Origin: Lachnospiraceae bacterium
GTDB lineage: Bacteria; Bacillota_A; Clostridia; Lachnospirales; Lachnospiraceae
DNA length: 21,248 nucleotides
Direction: 5' to 3'
Assembly (NCBI GenBank): GCA_009911175.1
Contig: QXWX01000109.1
Span: 1-21,248 of the forward strand
Below, piece by piece: positions 7,223-13,015 of the stretch (position 1 is its first letter; each line of letters starts with the position of its first letter). The notes beneath the pieces were generated by a model, which was not told the origin of the DNA, ran no database searches, and saw only the letters and a list, made by a program, of their open reading frames with translations. A program made the translations under genes and the position numbers.

Positions 7223-7269
7223 CCTGTAAAATACAATAATATTTTTAACAGAGAAAGGTGGAAACAAGC

Positions 7270-7605
7270 ATGAATGAAGTTTTTGAAACATTGTCGGATG
7301 TCTTTGAGGAACTGCGCAGCGAATCAGAGGACAGGGAGTATTCCGTCCAGACGGAGGAAGCAAAAGCAGCCAGCCGGGAACTGAAAAAGAAACAGAAGGC
7401 ATTTGAAGCATATCTTACCAAGCTGTCGAAAGTGGACAGGGAGTTTTTGGAGGACTATATGGATGCGGTGGATCATACCCATTACAAGGAGGAACAGAGA
7501 GCATATTATCAAGGGATTGTGGATGCTATACAAATATTGGATGGGCTAGGTATTATCCCTAAAACAGCAAAGGTAAGGGAATTACTCAGAAGGCTAGGCA
7601 GATAA
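7270..7605 (+). CDS. Small soluble alpha-helical protein, family uncertain
   Basis: 111 residues, starting at the ATG 9 nt after AAAGGTGG rather than at the upstream GTG. The sequence is charged and predicted helical throughout: long Glu/Lys-rich helices (SRELKKKQKAFEAYL), a middle segment VDREFLEDYMDAVDHTHYKEEQRAYYQGIVDAIQILDGLGII, and a basic tail LRRLGR. Its size and the pattern of a central E-x-x-AYYQG followed by an I-L-x-G-L-G end resemble small uncharacterised Clostridia proteins of the DUF6809 kind, but I would not assign it firmly. It ends 2 nt before a strong terminator and so is a single-gene unit. Association with the XRE regulator upstream is inferred from the divergent layout. 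Confidence 0.65.
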   Translation: MNEVFETLSDVFEELRSESEDREYSVQTEEAKAASRELKKKQKAFEAYLTKLSKVDREFLEDYMDAVDHTHYKEEQRAYYQGIVDAIQILDGLGIIPKTAKVRELLRRLGR

Positions 7606-7607
7606 TA

Positions 7608-7650
7608 AGCAAGGTGGCTGGCGTATTCAGGAGCGAGCCACCTTGCTTTT
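7608..7650 (+). terminator. Rho-independent terminator after the 7270 gene
   Basis: Perfect 12-bp inverted repeat AGCAAGGTGGCT / AGCCACCTTGCT with a 16-nt loop, followed by TTTT. On the minus strand it is preceded by AAAAGC, so it may also serve the PadR gene. Confidence 0.85.
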
Positions 7651-7684
7651 AAAAGCAGCAAAGGATTTCAATATTGGAAATAAG

Positions 7685-8224
7685 CTATTCATTATTTGCT
7701 GGAAAGTGTTCTTTCAGAGAAGCAATCCATTTTTCAATTGCTTCCACTAAAACATATTGTTGCTGTAAAACTGCCATACCTGTTTCGGGAATTTCCGGAA
7801 TATTTTCTTTTTCAAGGATGTTTTCCTCTAAATAAGTTTTCAGCGTTTTGATGTTCTTTTCAATGCTGTTTACACAAGATTGCTGGATTTCCAAAGGTAA
7901 ACTGTCTAAGTTGACAATCACAGCATTAAAATCTAAAAAAATATGGATAGGTTTAGCGGCGATTTCCAGCATCAGTCTTTCAAATTCCTTATTTCCAGCA
8001 TCAGTTAGGGAATAAACTGCTTTTTCTGGCATTTTCCCTTCCTTTACAATATTTCCTTTGATAAATCCCTTTTCTTCTAACTGGAGTGCCTTTTTATAGA
8101 TAGACGGGGTACTTATTTTTACCCATTTGGATATATTGCGGTATTCCACCAGCTTTTGAATATCATAAGCGCCCATAGGCTCTTTTTTTAACATTCCCAA
8201 TACAATTAAATCAATCGTAGCCAT
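7685..8224 (-). CDS. PadR-family transcriptional repressor of the adjacent MATE pump
   Basis: 179 residues. The N-terminal PadR winged helix includes IDLIVLGMLKKEPMGAYDIQKLVE, STPSIYKKALQLEEKGFI and a wing with KAVYSLTDAG. The C-terminal two-thirds is the long dimerisation coiled coil of the family (Vir_act_alpha_C type, residues about 95-175). It is divergent from the MATE gene, and the 210-bp gap between them carries three copies of a 17-bp operator, one inside the pump's promoter. The classic role of such pairs (LmrR type) is repression relieved by a hydrophobic drug; the ligand here is unknown. The start ATG at 8224 has the RBS-like AGAAAGGC upstream. Confidence 0.9.
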   Translation of the reverse strand: MATIDLIVLGMLKKEPMGAYDIQKLVEYRNISKWVKISTPSIYKKALQLEEKGFIKGNIVKEGKMPEKAVYSLTDAGNKEFERLMLEIAAKPIHIFLDFNAVIVNLDSLPLEIQQSCVNSIEKNIKTLKTYLEENILEKENIPEIPETGMAVLQQQYVLVEAIEKWIASLKEHFPANNE

Positions 8225-8262
8225 TGTGACCAGCCTTTCTCTTTGAATTTATATGTGTTCTG

Positions 8263-8392
8263 CACTGTAATTTATAGTATTAGAATTTATAGCTGCTGTC
8301 AAGAAACAGAAAAGAAAACATCACTACTCTCTTGACAAGTACTATAAATTAGAGTATATTTTCTTTGCGGGGAAATAGTATAAATTATACTA
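8263..8392. promoter_or_regulatory. Three 17-bp operator copies for the PadR repressor
   Basis: The rightmost copy is a perfect palindrome, TAGTATAAATTATACTA (8376-8392). The middle copy, TACTATAAATTAGAGTA (8340-8356), has one mismatch between arms and fills the -35/-10 spacer of the pump promoter. The left copy on the minus strand, TACTATAAATTACAGTG (8263-8279), is next to the PadR gene. A weaker half site CTATAAATTCTAATA lies at 8277-8291. Assignment to PadR rests on position and symmetry. Confidence 0.75.
8332..8360 (+). promoter_or_regulatory. Sigma-A promoter of the MATE pump gene
   Basis: TTGACA (8332-8337), 17-bp spacer, TATATT (8355-8360). The spacer is an operator copy, and a second operator lies at about +10 to +26, so repressor binding would block polymerase directly. 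The RBS AAAGGAG (8419-8425) is 9 nt before the start codon. Confidence 0.85.
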
Positions 8393-8434
8393 CTGTAAAC
8401 AATAATGATTGTTGAGAGAAAGGAGTATTTAGAA

Positions 8435-9811
8435 ATGAGTGAACGTAACAACAAAATGGAACTATTAGGGAGTGCGCCAATCCCCACAGCTCTTGTGGCT
8501 CTTGGTGTGCCGATTATGATTGGTATGTTGATCAATGCCCTTTATAATCTGGTAGATGCGTATTTTGTGGGAGGTTTGGGAGAAAGCCCTATGGGGGCGA
8601 TTTCGATTGTGTTTCCGTTAGGACAGGTAGTAGTAGGATTGGGGTTGATGTTTGGTAACGGTGCGGCATCTTACCTTTCAAGGCTATTAGGACGTGGGGA
8701 CAGAGGTACTGCGAATAAGGTGGCAAGTACGGCAGTATACAGCAGCGTTATGATTGGTGCAGTTATTATTATTTTGGCTACTGCCTTTCTGAGACCGATT
8801 TTAACCATGCTTGGGGCAACAGATACCATTATGCCTTATGCCTTGACTTATGCAAGGATATATGTAATTTCCTGTATCTTTAATGTATTTAATGTGACAA
8901 TGAATAATATTGTGGCAAGTGAAGGGGCAGCGAAAACAACCATGTGCGCCTTATTGTTGGGAGCAGTATTAAATATTGGCTTAGATCCAGTTTTTATTTA
9001 TGCGTTTGATATGGGGGTTACGGGGGTTGCGGTTGCCACTGCCATTTCTCAATTTGTTTCCACGCTTGTGTACTTAACTTATGCGCTTCGTAAAAAGAGT
9101 GCATTTTCATTCAGCATAAAGGATTTTAAGCCTTCCAAGCAGATATATATGGAGGTTTTGAAAATTGGAGTCCCAACACTTACATTTCAGCTTCTTACCA
9201 GTCTTTCCATAGCTCTTATTAACCGGGCTGCAAATGGATATGGCGATGCTGTCATTGCTGGGATGGGGGCGGTCACAAGGGTTACATCTATGGGAACCTT
9301 GGTGGTTTTTGGCTTTCTAAAAGGATTTCAGCCGATTGCAGGATTCAGTTATGGGGCAAAGAAGTTCCAGCGTTTGAGGGAAGCGATTCGAACATCTATT
9401 TTGTGGTCAACAGTTTTCTGTGTAATAGTGGGTTTGCTAATGGCTCTGTTTTCTGTGCAGATAATTTCTCAGTTTGCAAATGGAAATACGGAAATGATTG
9501 CGGTAGGACAGAAATCCCTTTTGGCAAATGGATTTTCATTCTTCCTGTTTGGCTTTTATACGGTATATTCTTCTTTGTTTCTTGCACTTGGTAAAGGAAC
9601 AAAAGGCTTTATCCTTGGGGCTTGTAGGCAGGGAATTTGTTTTGTCCCAGTGATTTTGCTTCTCCCGAATGTTTGGGGAATCAATGGGATACTTTATGCA
9701 CAGCCGATTGCAGATGTAATTTCAGGCATTATTACAATCTTTATGGCATTACAGCTTCATGGAGAATTGACAGAAGCAGAAGCACAGCTTCATATTGAAA
9801 AACAAGAGTAA
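8435..9811 (+). CDS. MATE-family multidrug efflux pump
   Basis: 458 residues, typical for MATE (COG0534) transporters. Twelve hydrophobic segments in two halves of six are visible; the first half begins PIPTALVALGVPIMIGMLINALYNLVDAYFVG and the second begins near residue 235 (LKIGVPTLTFQLL). Family landmarks include NALYNLVDAYFVGGLGE in TM1-2 and the repeated A-x-x-R and Q-P-I-x-G motifs (FQPIAGFSYGAKK around residue 300). Such pumps exchange Na+ or H+ for cationic drugs. The start is the ATG at 8435 because of its RBS; an ATG ten codons earlier lacks one. It is probably monocistronic and repressed by the divergent PadR protein. Confidence 0.92.
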   Translation: MSERNNKMELLGSAPIPTALVALGVPIMIGMLINALYNLVDAYFVGGLGESPMGAISIVFPLGQVVVGLGLMFGNGAASYLSRLLGRGDRGTANKVASTAVYSSVMIGAVIIILATAFLRPILTMLGATDTIMPYALTYARIYVISCIFNVFNVTMNNIVASEGAAKTTMCALLLGAVLNIGLDPVFIYAFDMGVTGVAVATAISQFVSTLVYLTYALRKKSAFSFSIKDFKPSKQIYMEVLKIGVPTLTFQLLTSLSIALINRAANGYGDAVIAGMGAVTRVTSMGTLVVFGFLKGFQPIAGFSYGAKKFQRLREAIRTSILWSTVFCVIVGLLMALFSVQIISQFANGNTEMIAVGQKSLLANGFSFFLFGFYTVYSSLFLALGKGTKGFILGACRQGICFVPVILLLPNVWGINGILYAQPIADVISGIITIFMALQLHGELTEAEAQLHIEKQE

Positions 9812-9842
9812 GATTTAAGTTAATATATGAAACATAAATGGT

Positions 9843-9889
9843 CTGCTGGATAACGGTAAAAGAGCCTGTTGTCCGGCAGAGCCGCTTTT
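9843..9889 (+). terminator. Hairpin after the MATE gene, probable terminator
   Basis: CTGCTGGATAAC / GTTGTCCGGCAG forms a 12-bp stem with two G-U pairs, a 13-nt loop, and TTTT 6 nt later. The T-run is displaced, so termination may be inefficient. It lies between the pump and the second winged-helix gene. Confidence 0.45.
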
Positions 9890-9940
9890 AGATGATGTTT
9901 CCAATAAATAGAGGGCGGCATCATATACGGGGGCGATTTT

Positions 9941-10375
9941 TTGAGTGAAATATTGATACTTCATGTTGACAGTGCAGGCGAGGATTTATATAAAAAACTG
10001 ATAGAAGTAATAAAAGAGAGTGGTTATAATATACAGAAAGTGGCGATAGAAAGCTGTTTGCCACTTCAATTTGATAGTTTAAGAATCTTACCAGACAGAC
10101 ATCAAGTATTTCAGGGGAGTAGGGAAATTGTATTAACAATGAAGGAATTTCAAATACTTGTACTGCTTGCACAAAATAAAGGGCGAATATTTAGTAAAGA
10201 GCAGATATATAATGTCGTTTGGCAAGAACTGTACTCTGGAGATTGCAATATTGTTATGAGCCATATCCATAATATTAGAGAAAAGATAGAGGTTAATCCG
10301 AGTGAGCCTGTTTACATACAGACAGTATGGGGCGTGGGTTATCGGTTCAATAAAAATTTATGCAATGGTCTGTGA
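9941..10375 (+). CDS. Winged-helix transcriptional regulator without receiver domain (copy 2)
   Basis: 144 residues starting with TTG. The start is supported by alignment with the paralogue at 6379: both begin Met-Ser then a short beta strand (MSKVVIL versus MSEILIL), and both have 144 residues. The winged helix is nearly the same (LTMKEFQILVLLAQ, NIVMSHIHNIREKIE, QTVWGVGYRFNKNL). The N-terminal 45 residues have diverged more. There is no receiver domain and no phospho-acceptor. As with copy 1, a convergent XRE gene follows on the minus strand. The purine-rich GGGGGCG upstream is a poor RBS, so expression may be low or coupled. Confidence 0.83.
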   Translation: MSEILILHVDSAGEDLYKKLIEVIKESGYNIQKVAIESCLPLQFDSLRILPDRHQVFQGSREIVLTMKEFQILVLLAQNKGRIFSKEQIYNVVWQELYSGDCNIVMSHIHNIREKIEVNPSEPVYIQTVWGVGYRFNKNLCNGL

Positions 10376-10424
10376 TGGAAATATTTTGGATTGTTGCCAT
10401 TATATTTAAGATGAAAACAGATAA

Positions 10425-10465
10425 AAACAAGGCGGCAGATACGTTGAGAGAGCCGTCTTGTTTTT
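10425..10465. terminator. Bidirectional terminator
   Basis: AAACAAGGCGGC / GCCGTCTTGTTT (12 bp, one G-U pair, 15-nt loop) followed by T5 on the plus strand. On the minus strand it is followed by TTTTTAT. It separates the convergent winged-helix and XRE genes. Confidence 0.85.
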
Positions 10466-10515
10466 GCAGAAAAATTCAGAAATAATCCAGAGATAATCAA
10501 AATGTTTAAGGTATC

Positions 10516-10863
10516 CTATTCTTTGGGAGATTTGTATGTCCGAAGATAGGCTTCCACAATAGCGAGGATTGTTGTAATCTGTTCCTCTGTACACTGTGAC
10601 AGATAAACCAACAGCCGCTGGTAGTCGAGGTTGTCTTCCGGGGCGGCTGGATAAAAAAACGGATCGGCGGAAATATGTAAGGCTCGTATGAGCTGTCCCA
10701 GCTTTTCAAGGCTTGGCACATTTCCATGATTCTCGATTTCCTTGATATAGCGTGAGGAAACGCCGGACTTTTCAGCCAGTTCCTCATAGGTCAGTTTCTG
10801 ATCGGTTCTAGCCTTCTTCAGACGGAATCCCATTTCCTTGTCAATTTTCTTTTTCCTTGCCAT
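10516..10863 (-). CDS. XRE-family repressor at the ICE regulatory region (Tn916 orf9-like position)
   Basis: 115 residues. A basic N-terminus (MARKKKIDKEMGFRLKKAR) leads into a complete HTH_XRE domain, residues about 12-68 (LTYEELAEKSGVSSRYIKEIEN, then PSLEKLGQLIRAL). A C-terminal helical part (YQRLLVYLSQCTEEQITTILAIVEAYLR) is the usual oligomerisation region. It is divergent from the sigma-like gene, exactly as orf9 is from orf7 in Tn916, where it represses the orf7 promoter. RBS GGAGGTG precedes the ATG. Its likely job is to keep excision and transfer genes off; that is knowledge transferred from the family. Confidence 0.88.
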   Translation of the reverse strand: MARKKKIDKEMGFRLKKARTDQKLTYEELAEKSGVSSRYIKEIENHGNVPSLEKLGQLIRALHISADPFFYPAAPEDNLDYQRLLVYLSQCTEEQITTILAIVEAYLRTYKSPKE

Positions 10864-10866
10864 ATA

Positions 10867-10949
10867 TGCACCTCCATGTATAGTGTATATTGCACATTTT
10901 ACTTTGAAAATGCACTAATAAATCACTTTATCAGAGGGGCATAATGCAC
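10867..10949. promoter_or_regulatory. XRE gene promoter with repeated TGCAC boxes
   Basis: TGCAC occurs at 10867-10871, 10891-10895, 10911-10915 and 10945-10949. Two of the copies, with their flanks, form TGCACATTTT-N6-AAAATGCACT. On the minus strand TTTTCA-N17-TACACT is a reasonable promoter overlapping these boxes. They are candidate operators for autoregulation by the XRE protein. Confidence 0.4.
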
Positions 10950-11081
10950 ATAGAAGAATAAAAAGACTTTGGATATTGCATATAAAAAAACGCAGTATCC
11001 AGAGGTTTTTTGCGTGAATTTTTATCCTTTGGGTACGTTTAGGGGAATTTATGTGTTCTGAACGGTCTGAGGGATATTTTT

Positions 11082-11225
11082 TTGACTTAGTGAACCTGTC
11101 CGGCTATTGGCGTGGGAAGGTTCTTTTATAAGGTGTTTTACTGGCAGTAAAGCAGAATATACCCTGACAAGTGAACTATACACACTCGTTGCGTGTGGAG
11201 AGAACAGAATAGAAGATATGAATAA
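11082..11225 (+). promoter_or_regulatory. Promoter and structured leader of the sigma-like gene
   Basis: TTGACT (11082-11087) with TATTGG 17 nt later is a weak candidate promoter. Further on come GAACCT/AGGTTC plus TTTT (11092-11127) and the perfect palindrome TTTACTG-G-CAGTAAA (11137-11151). The leader to the sigma-like start is over 250 nt long and contains a terminator (11226-11261), so control by attenuation or antisense RNA, as known for Tn916, is plausible. Confidence 0.4.
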
Positions 11226-11261
11226 CGTCCGGCGGGCATTTTGCCTGTCCGGGCGTTTTTT
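11226..11261 (+). terminator. Strong terminator within the sigma-gene leader
   Basis: CGTCCGGCGGGC / GCCTGTCCGGGCG pairs over 12 bp with one bulged base and a 5-nt loop, followed directly by T6. It stands 130 nt before the sigma-like gene. The right-arm sequence CCTGTCCGG is also present upstream at 11095-11103, which could compete for the left arm if that segment is transcribed. Confidence 0.75.
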
Positions 11262-11392
11262 ATATACAAAAATTTTTTCTAAAATTTTTTACTCCCACCC
11301 GAACATCAGCCTATCGCCATTTGGCAGATACAACGGAAAGGGAAAAGGCGAATGCCTTTGTCATGTCACAACGGGGGAGGAGGTGAACTCGT

Positions 11393-11833
11393 ATGAAGAA
11401 ACCTTCTTGCCATGATGAAATGACAATCAGGCATCGCTTTGACCGCCTGTGCCAGATGTCGCTCAAGGGCGAAGCAATCAATTATTATCGGCACATGGAT
11501 TACCGCAGGGAGCATGAAGCCATGTTTTCTGAACTGTCTGAAAAGGAGCTGAACCAGTTGTTTGTTATGGACGAGTACGGAGTGGAAAACAGTCATTTTA
11601 CGGTACATGGATATGACATTGAAGTAAAAGACACCCTGATTGCGGAAGCGTTGCAGGAACTCTCGGAACGGAAGCGGAATGTGATACTGCTTTCGTATTT
11701 TCTGGAAATGAGCGATGCGGATATAGCAAGGGAGATGAATCTTGTCCGCAGCACAGTCCATGAACACCGGACACGCTCACTGGAGATTTTAAGGAAGATT
11801 ATGGAGGGAAAAGCAGATGATGAAAAAATGTAA
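11393..11833 (+). CDS. Sigma-70 region 4-like regulator of the ICE (Tn916 orf7-like)
   Basis: 146 residues, strong RBS GGGAGGAGG. The C-terminal half is a sigma region 4: IAEALQELSERKRNVILLSYFLEMSDADIAREMNL followed by recognition helix VRSTVHEHRTRSLEIL. The N-terminal half (RHRFDRLCQMSLKGEAINYYRHM) is the conserved start of Tn916-type orf7 proteins. In Tn916 the orthologue is needed to drive transcription through xis-int and, in the circle, into transfer genes. The stop overlaps the next gene by 17 nt, indicating coupled translation. Confidence 0.87.
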   Translation: MKKPSCHDEMTIRHRFDRLCQMSLKGEAINYYRHMDYRREHEAMFSELSEKELNQLFVMDEYGVENSHFTVHGYDIEVKDTLIAEALQELSERKRNVILLSYFLEMSDADIAREMNLVRSTVHEHRTRSLEILRKIMEGKADDEKM

Positions 11834-12065
11834 GAGCAGAGAAGAAAAGAATTTGTTGCCTTTCCATATCATAAAGGCAGCATCAGAAGGCGATGTAATG
11901 GCAATCAACAAAGTCCTGAAGCATTATGAGGGATACATAATTACCCTGTCCACCCGGAAGATGTATGACGAGAGTGGGCGGCTTCATTTTTGTGTTGATG
12001 AAACGCTGCGCCGGAGGCTTGAAACGAAGCTGATTACAAAGATACTGGCGTTTGAAGCGGTATAA
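11817..12065 (+). CDS. Helix-turn-helix accessory protein of the ICE (Tn916 orf8-like)
   Basis: 82 residues overlapping the end of the sigma-like gene; GGAGGG lies about 10 nt upstream. The pattern LLPFHIIKAASEGDVMAINKVLKHYEGYIITLSTRK, then DETLRRRLETKLITKIL, is the signature of the small partner protein that always follows the orf7-type gene in these elements. It has a helical domain related to sigma region 2. Its role beside the sigma-like protein is thought to be joint activation. It ends at the left side of a 430-nt gene-free segment. Confidence 0.85.
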   Translation: MMKKCKSREEKNLLPFHIIKAASEGDVMAINKVLKHYEGYIITLSTRKMYDESGRLHFCVDETLRRRLETKLITKILAFEAV

Positions 12066-12100
12066 AGGGCGGTTAGTTACCCTTTTCCATAGCTGACAGA

Positions 12101-12129
12101 TTGACAGCGGTGTACCTTGATAATTGAAT
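12101..12129 (+). promoter_or_regulatory. Candidate promoter for the xis leader
   Basis: TTGACA (12101-12106), 17-bp spacer, TTGAAT (12124-12129, four of six -10 bases). Transcription would begin near 12136, at the left CTGTATTGCAT repeat and the start of the structured segment. Confidence 0.45.
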
Positions 12130-12130
12130 A

Positions 12131-12408
12131 CTGTATTGCATATAGGACGTGAGGATATGCAGAGCCACTAAGCAGATACGCCATGATTTACCTGTCCTGT
12201 CTTTTTGACAGGATAAAACGTGAGGGAGTGTTGGAAAAGTGCATTGAAGCAAAGGTAAGGAGCGAGTGAGATCGGGCAAAATATGTAGCAGTTACATGGG
12301 GCGATGAAGCATATCTGTGATAATGATACTTCCGGGTTGTGGGGAACTGCAGCCCGGTCAATAAAATGACGGTGCAAGACCGATGTGGGCGGCGTAATGA
12401 GCCGCCAC
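12131..12408 (+). ncRNA. Candidate structured RNA or leader upstream of the excisionase gene
   Basis: No gene is found in this segment, but many stems are: CCTGTC-TTTTT-GACAGG (12196-12212), ATGTA-GCAGT-TACAT (12283-12297), CCGGG/CCCGG (12332-12357), CGGT-GCAAG-ACCG (12370-12382) and GGCGGC-N7-GCCGCC (12388-12406). A long-range GATATGC (12154-12160) / GCATATC (12309-12315) pair encloses the first two. It is bounded by an 11-bp direct repeat CTGTATTGCAT (12131-12141 and 12409-12419), and a promoter sits just upstream. This could be a long regulatory 5' leader of xis or a separate small RNA. I match it to no known RNA family by eye. Confidence 0.5.
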
Positions 12409-12480
12409 CTGTATTGCATTTTTTATCTGCTAATAAATGGGGAGAAGTGTATTCTGCCTGTTTATTAGCAGATAAAGCTG
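12409..12480 (+). promoter_or_regulatory. Long hairpin just before the excisionase RBS
   Basis: TTATCTGCTAATAAA (12423-12437) and TTTATTAGCAGATAA (12461-12475) form a perfect 15-bp stem with a 23-nt loop; ATTGCA and TGCAAT just outside could extend it. It has no 3' T-run, so it is not a standard terminator. It ends 15 nt before the xis Shine-Dalgarno GGAGG (12491-12495) and may control xis translation or be a protein or recombinase site. Confidence 0.6.
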
Positions 12481-12500
12481 TGCAATGATTGGAGGATTTT

Positions 12501-12689
12501 ATGGTAAAGAAAGTAGACAGAAAGAAATTTGTCAGATATAAGGAAGGTGCAGAAATTTACAGCATGGGTTTGACAAAATTTCAGGAGCTTGCAAAACAGG
12601 CAAACGCAATTTATAAGGTAGATAAATTAGTATTGGTAAACTGTGATATTTTTGAGCAATATCTGGAGTCTTTTAGAGTAAGTGAGTGA
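12501..12689 (+). CDS. xis: Excisionase-like DNA-binding protein (Xis, DUF6462-like)
   Basis: 62 residues from the ATG behind GGAGG. The sequence MVKKVDRKKFVRYKEGAEIYSMG, LTKFQELAKQANAIYKVDKLVLVN, then IFEQYLESFRV is a small winged-helix protein like those placed just before int in Tn916/Tn1549 elements (MerR-like Xis fold, 60-70 residues). It should bind the arms of the ICE ends and bias Int towards excision. A 58-aa ribbon-helix-helix gene with its own promoter separates it from int, which is not the standard Tn916 arrangement. Confidence 0.8.
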   Translation: MVKKVDRKKFVRYKEGAEIYSMGLTKFQELAKQANAIYKVDKLVLVNCDIFEQYLESFRVSE

Positions 12690-12719
12690 TTAAGGCAAAG
12701 AGGGTTTCGTGATAAATAT

Positions 12720-12766
12720 TCGTTCTACAAAAAGTTCTTGACTTTTCGTAGAACGAGAATTATAAT
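12720..12766 (+). promoter_or_regulatory. Promoter of the RHH-int operon with an overlapping palindrome
   Basis: TTGACT (12738-12743), 17-bp spacer, TATAAT (12761-12766): a strong sigma-A promoter. The arms TCGTTCTAC (12720-12728) and GTAGAACGA (12748-12756) form a perfect 9-bp inverted repeat around the -35, a natural operator for the ribbon-helix-helix protein encoded next. RBS GGAGG at 12782-12786. Confidence 0.8.
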
Positions 12767-12796
12767 GGTATTAGTTATGAAGGAGGTGCATAGTAA

Positions 12797-12973
12797 ATGC
12801 CGAGAACGGGACGTCCAAAGACCGACTCGCCTAAGCTGAGGTCGTTAAGCCTTCGGGTTGACGATGCCGAGTATGAGAAGCTGAAAGACTATGCTGCCAA
12901 ACATGACATGACCATAACGCAAGTGCTACAAAAGGGTGTTGAAATCCAATACTCAATGGAAGAAAGTAAGTAG
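12797..12973 (+). CDS. Ribbon-helix-helix DNA-binding protein (CopG/Arc type) ahead of the integrase
   Basis: 58 residues, RBS AAGGAGG 10 nt before the ATG. A basic N-terminus MPRTGRPKTDSPKLRS leads into a beta strand LSLRVDDAEYEKLKDYA and the second helix KHDMTITQVLQKGVEI: a complete RHH fold with nothing else. It follows a strong promoter with an operator-like palindrome and precedes int by 42 nt, so it probably represses its own promoter and thereby integrase synthesis. The role is inferred; the fold call is good. It is shorter than the usual gene-calling cut-off and is easily missed. Confidence 0.8.
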   Translation: MPRTGRPKTDSPKLRSLSLRVDDAEYEKLKDYAAKHDMTITQVLQKGVEIQYSMEESK

Positions 12974-13015
12974 CAGTACGAAATATCTCTTTCCTTTTGA
13001 AAGAAAGGAGCAGAG

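Noticed and set aside
11107..11415. 102-codon open frame upstream of the sigma-like gene
   Set aside because: It runs through a terminator hairpin and AT-rich leader, has no RBS at its start, and ends inside the true sigma-like gene in another frame.
12131..12408. A group I/II intron or known riboswitch upstream of xis
   Set aside because: No GUGYG start, domain V or recognisable aptamer core is visible; left as an unassigned structured RNA candidate.
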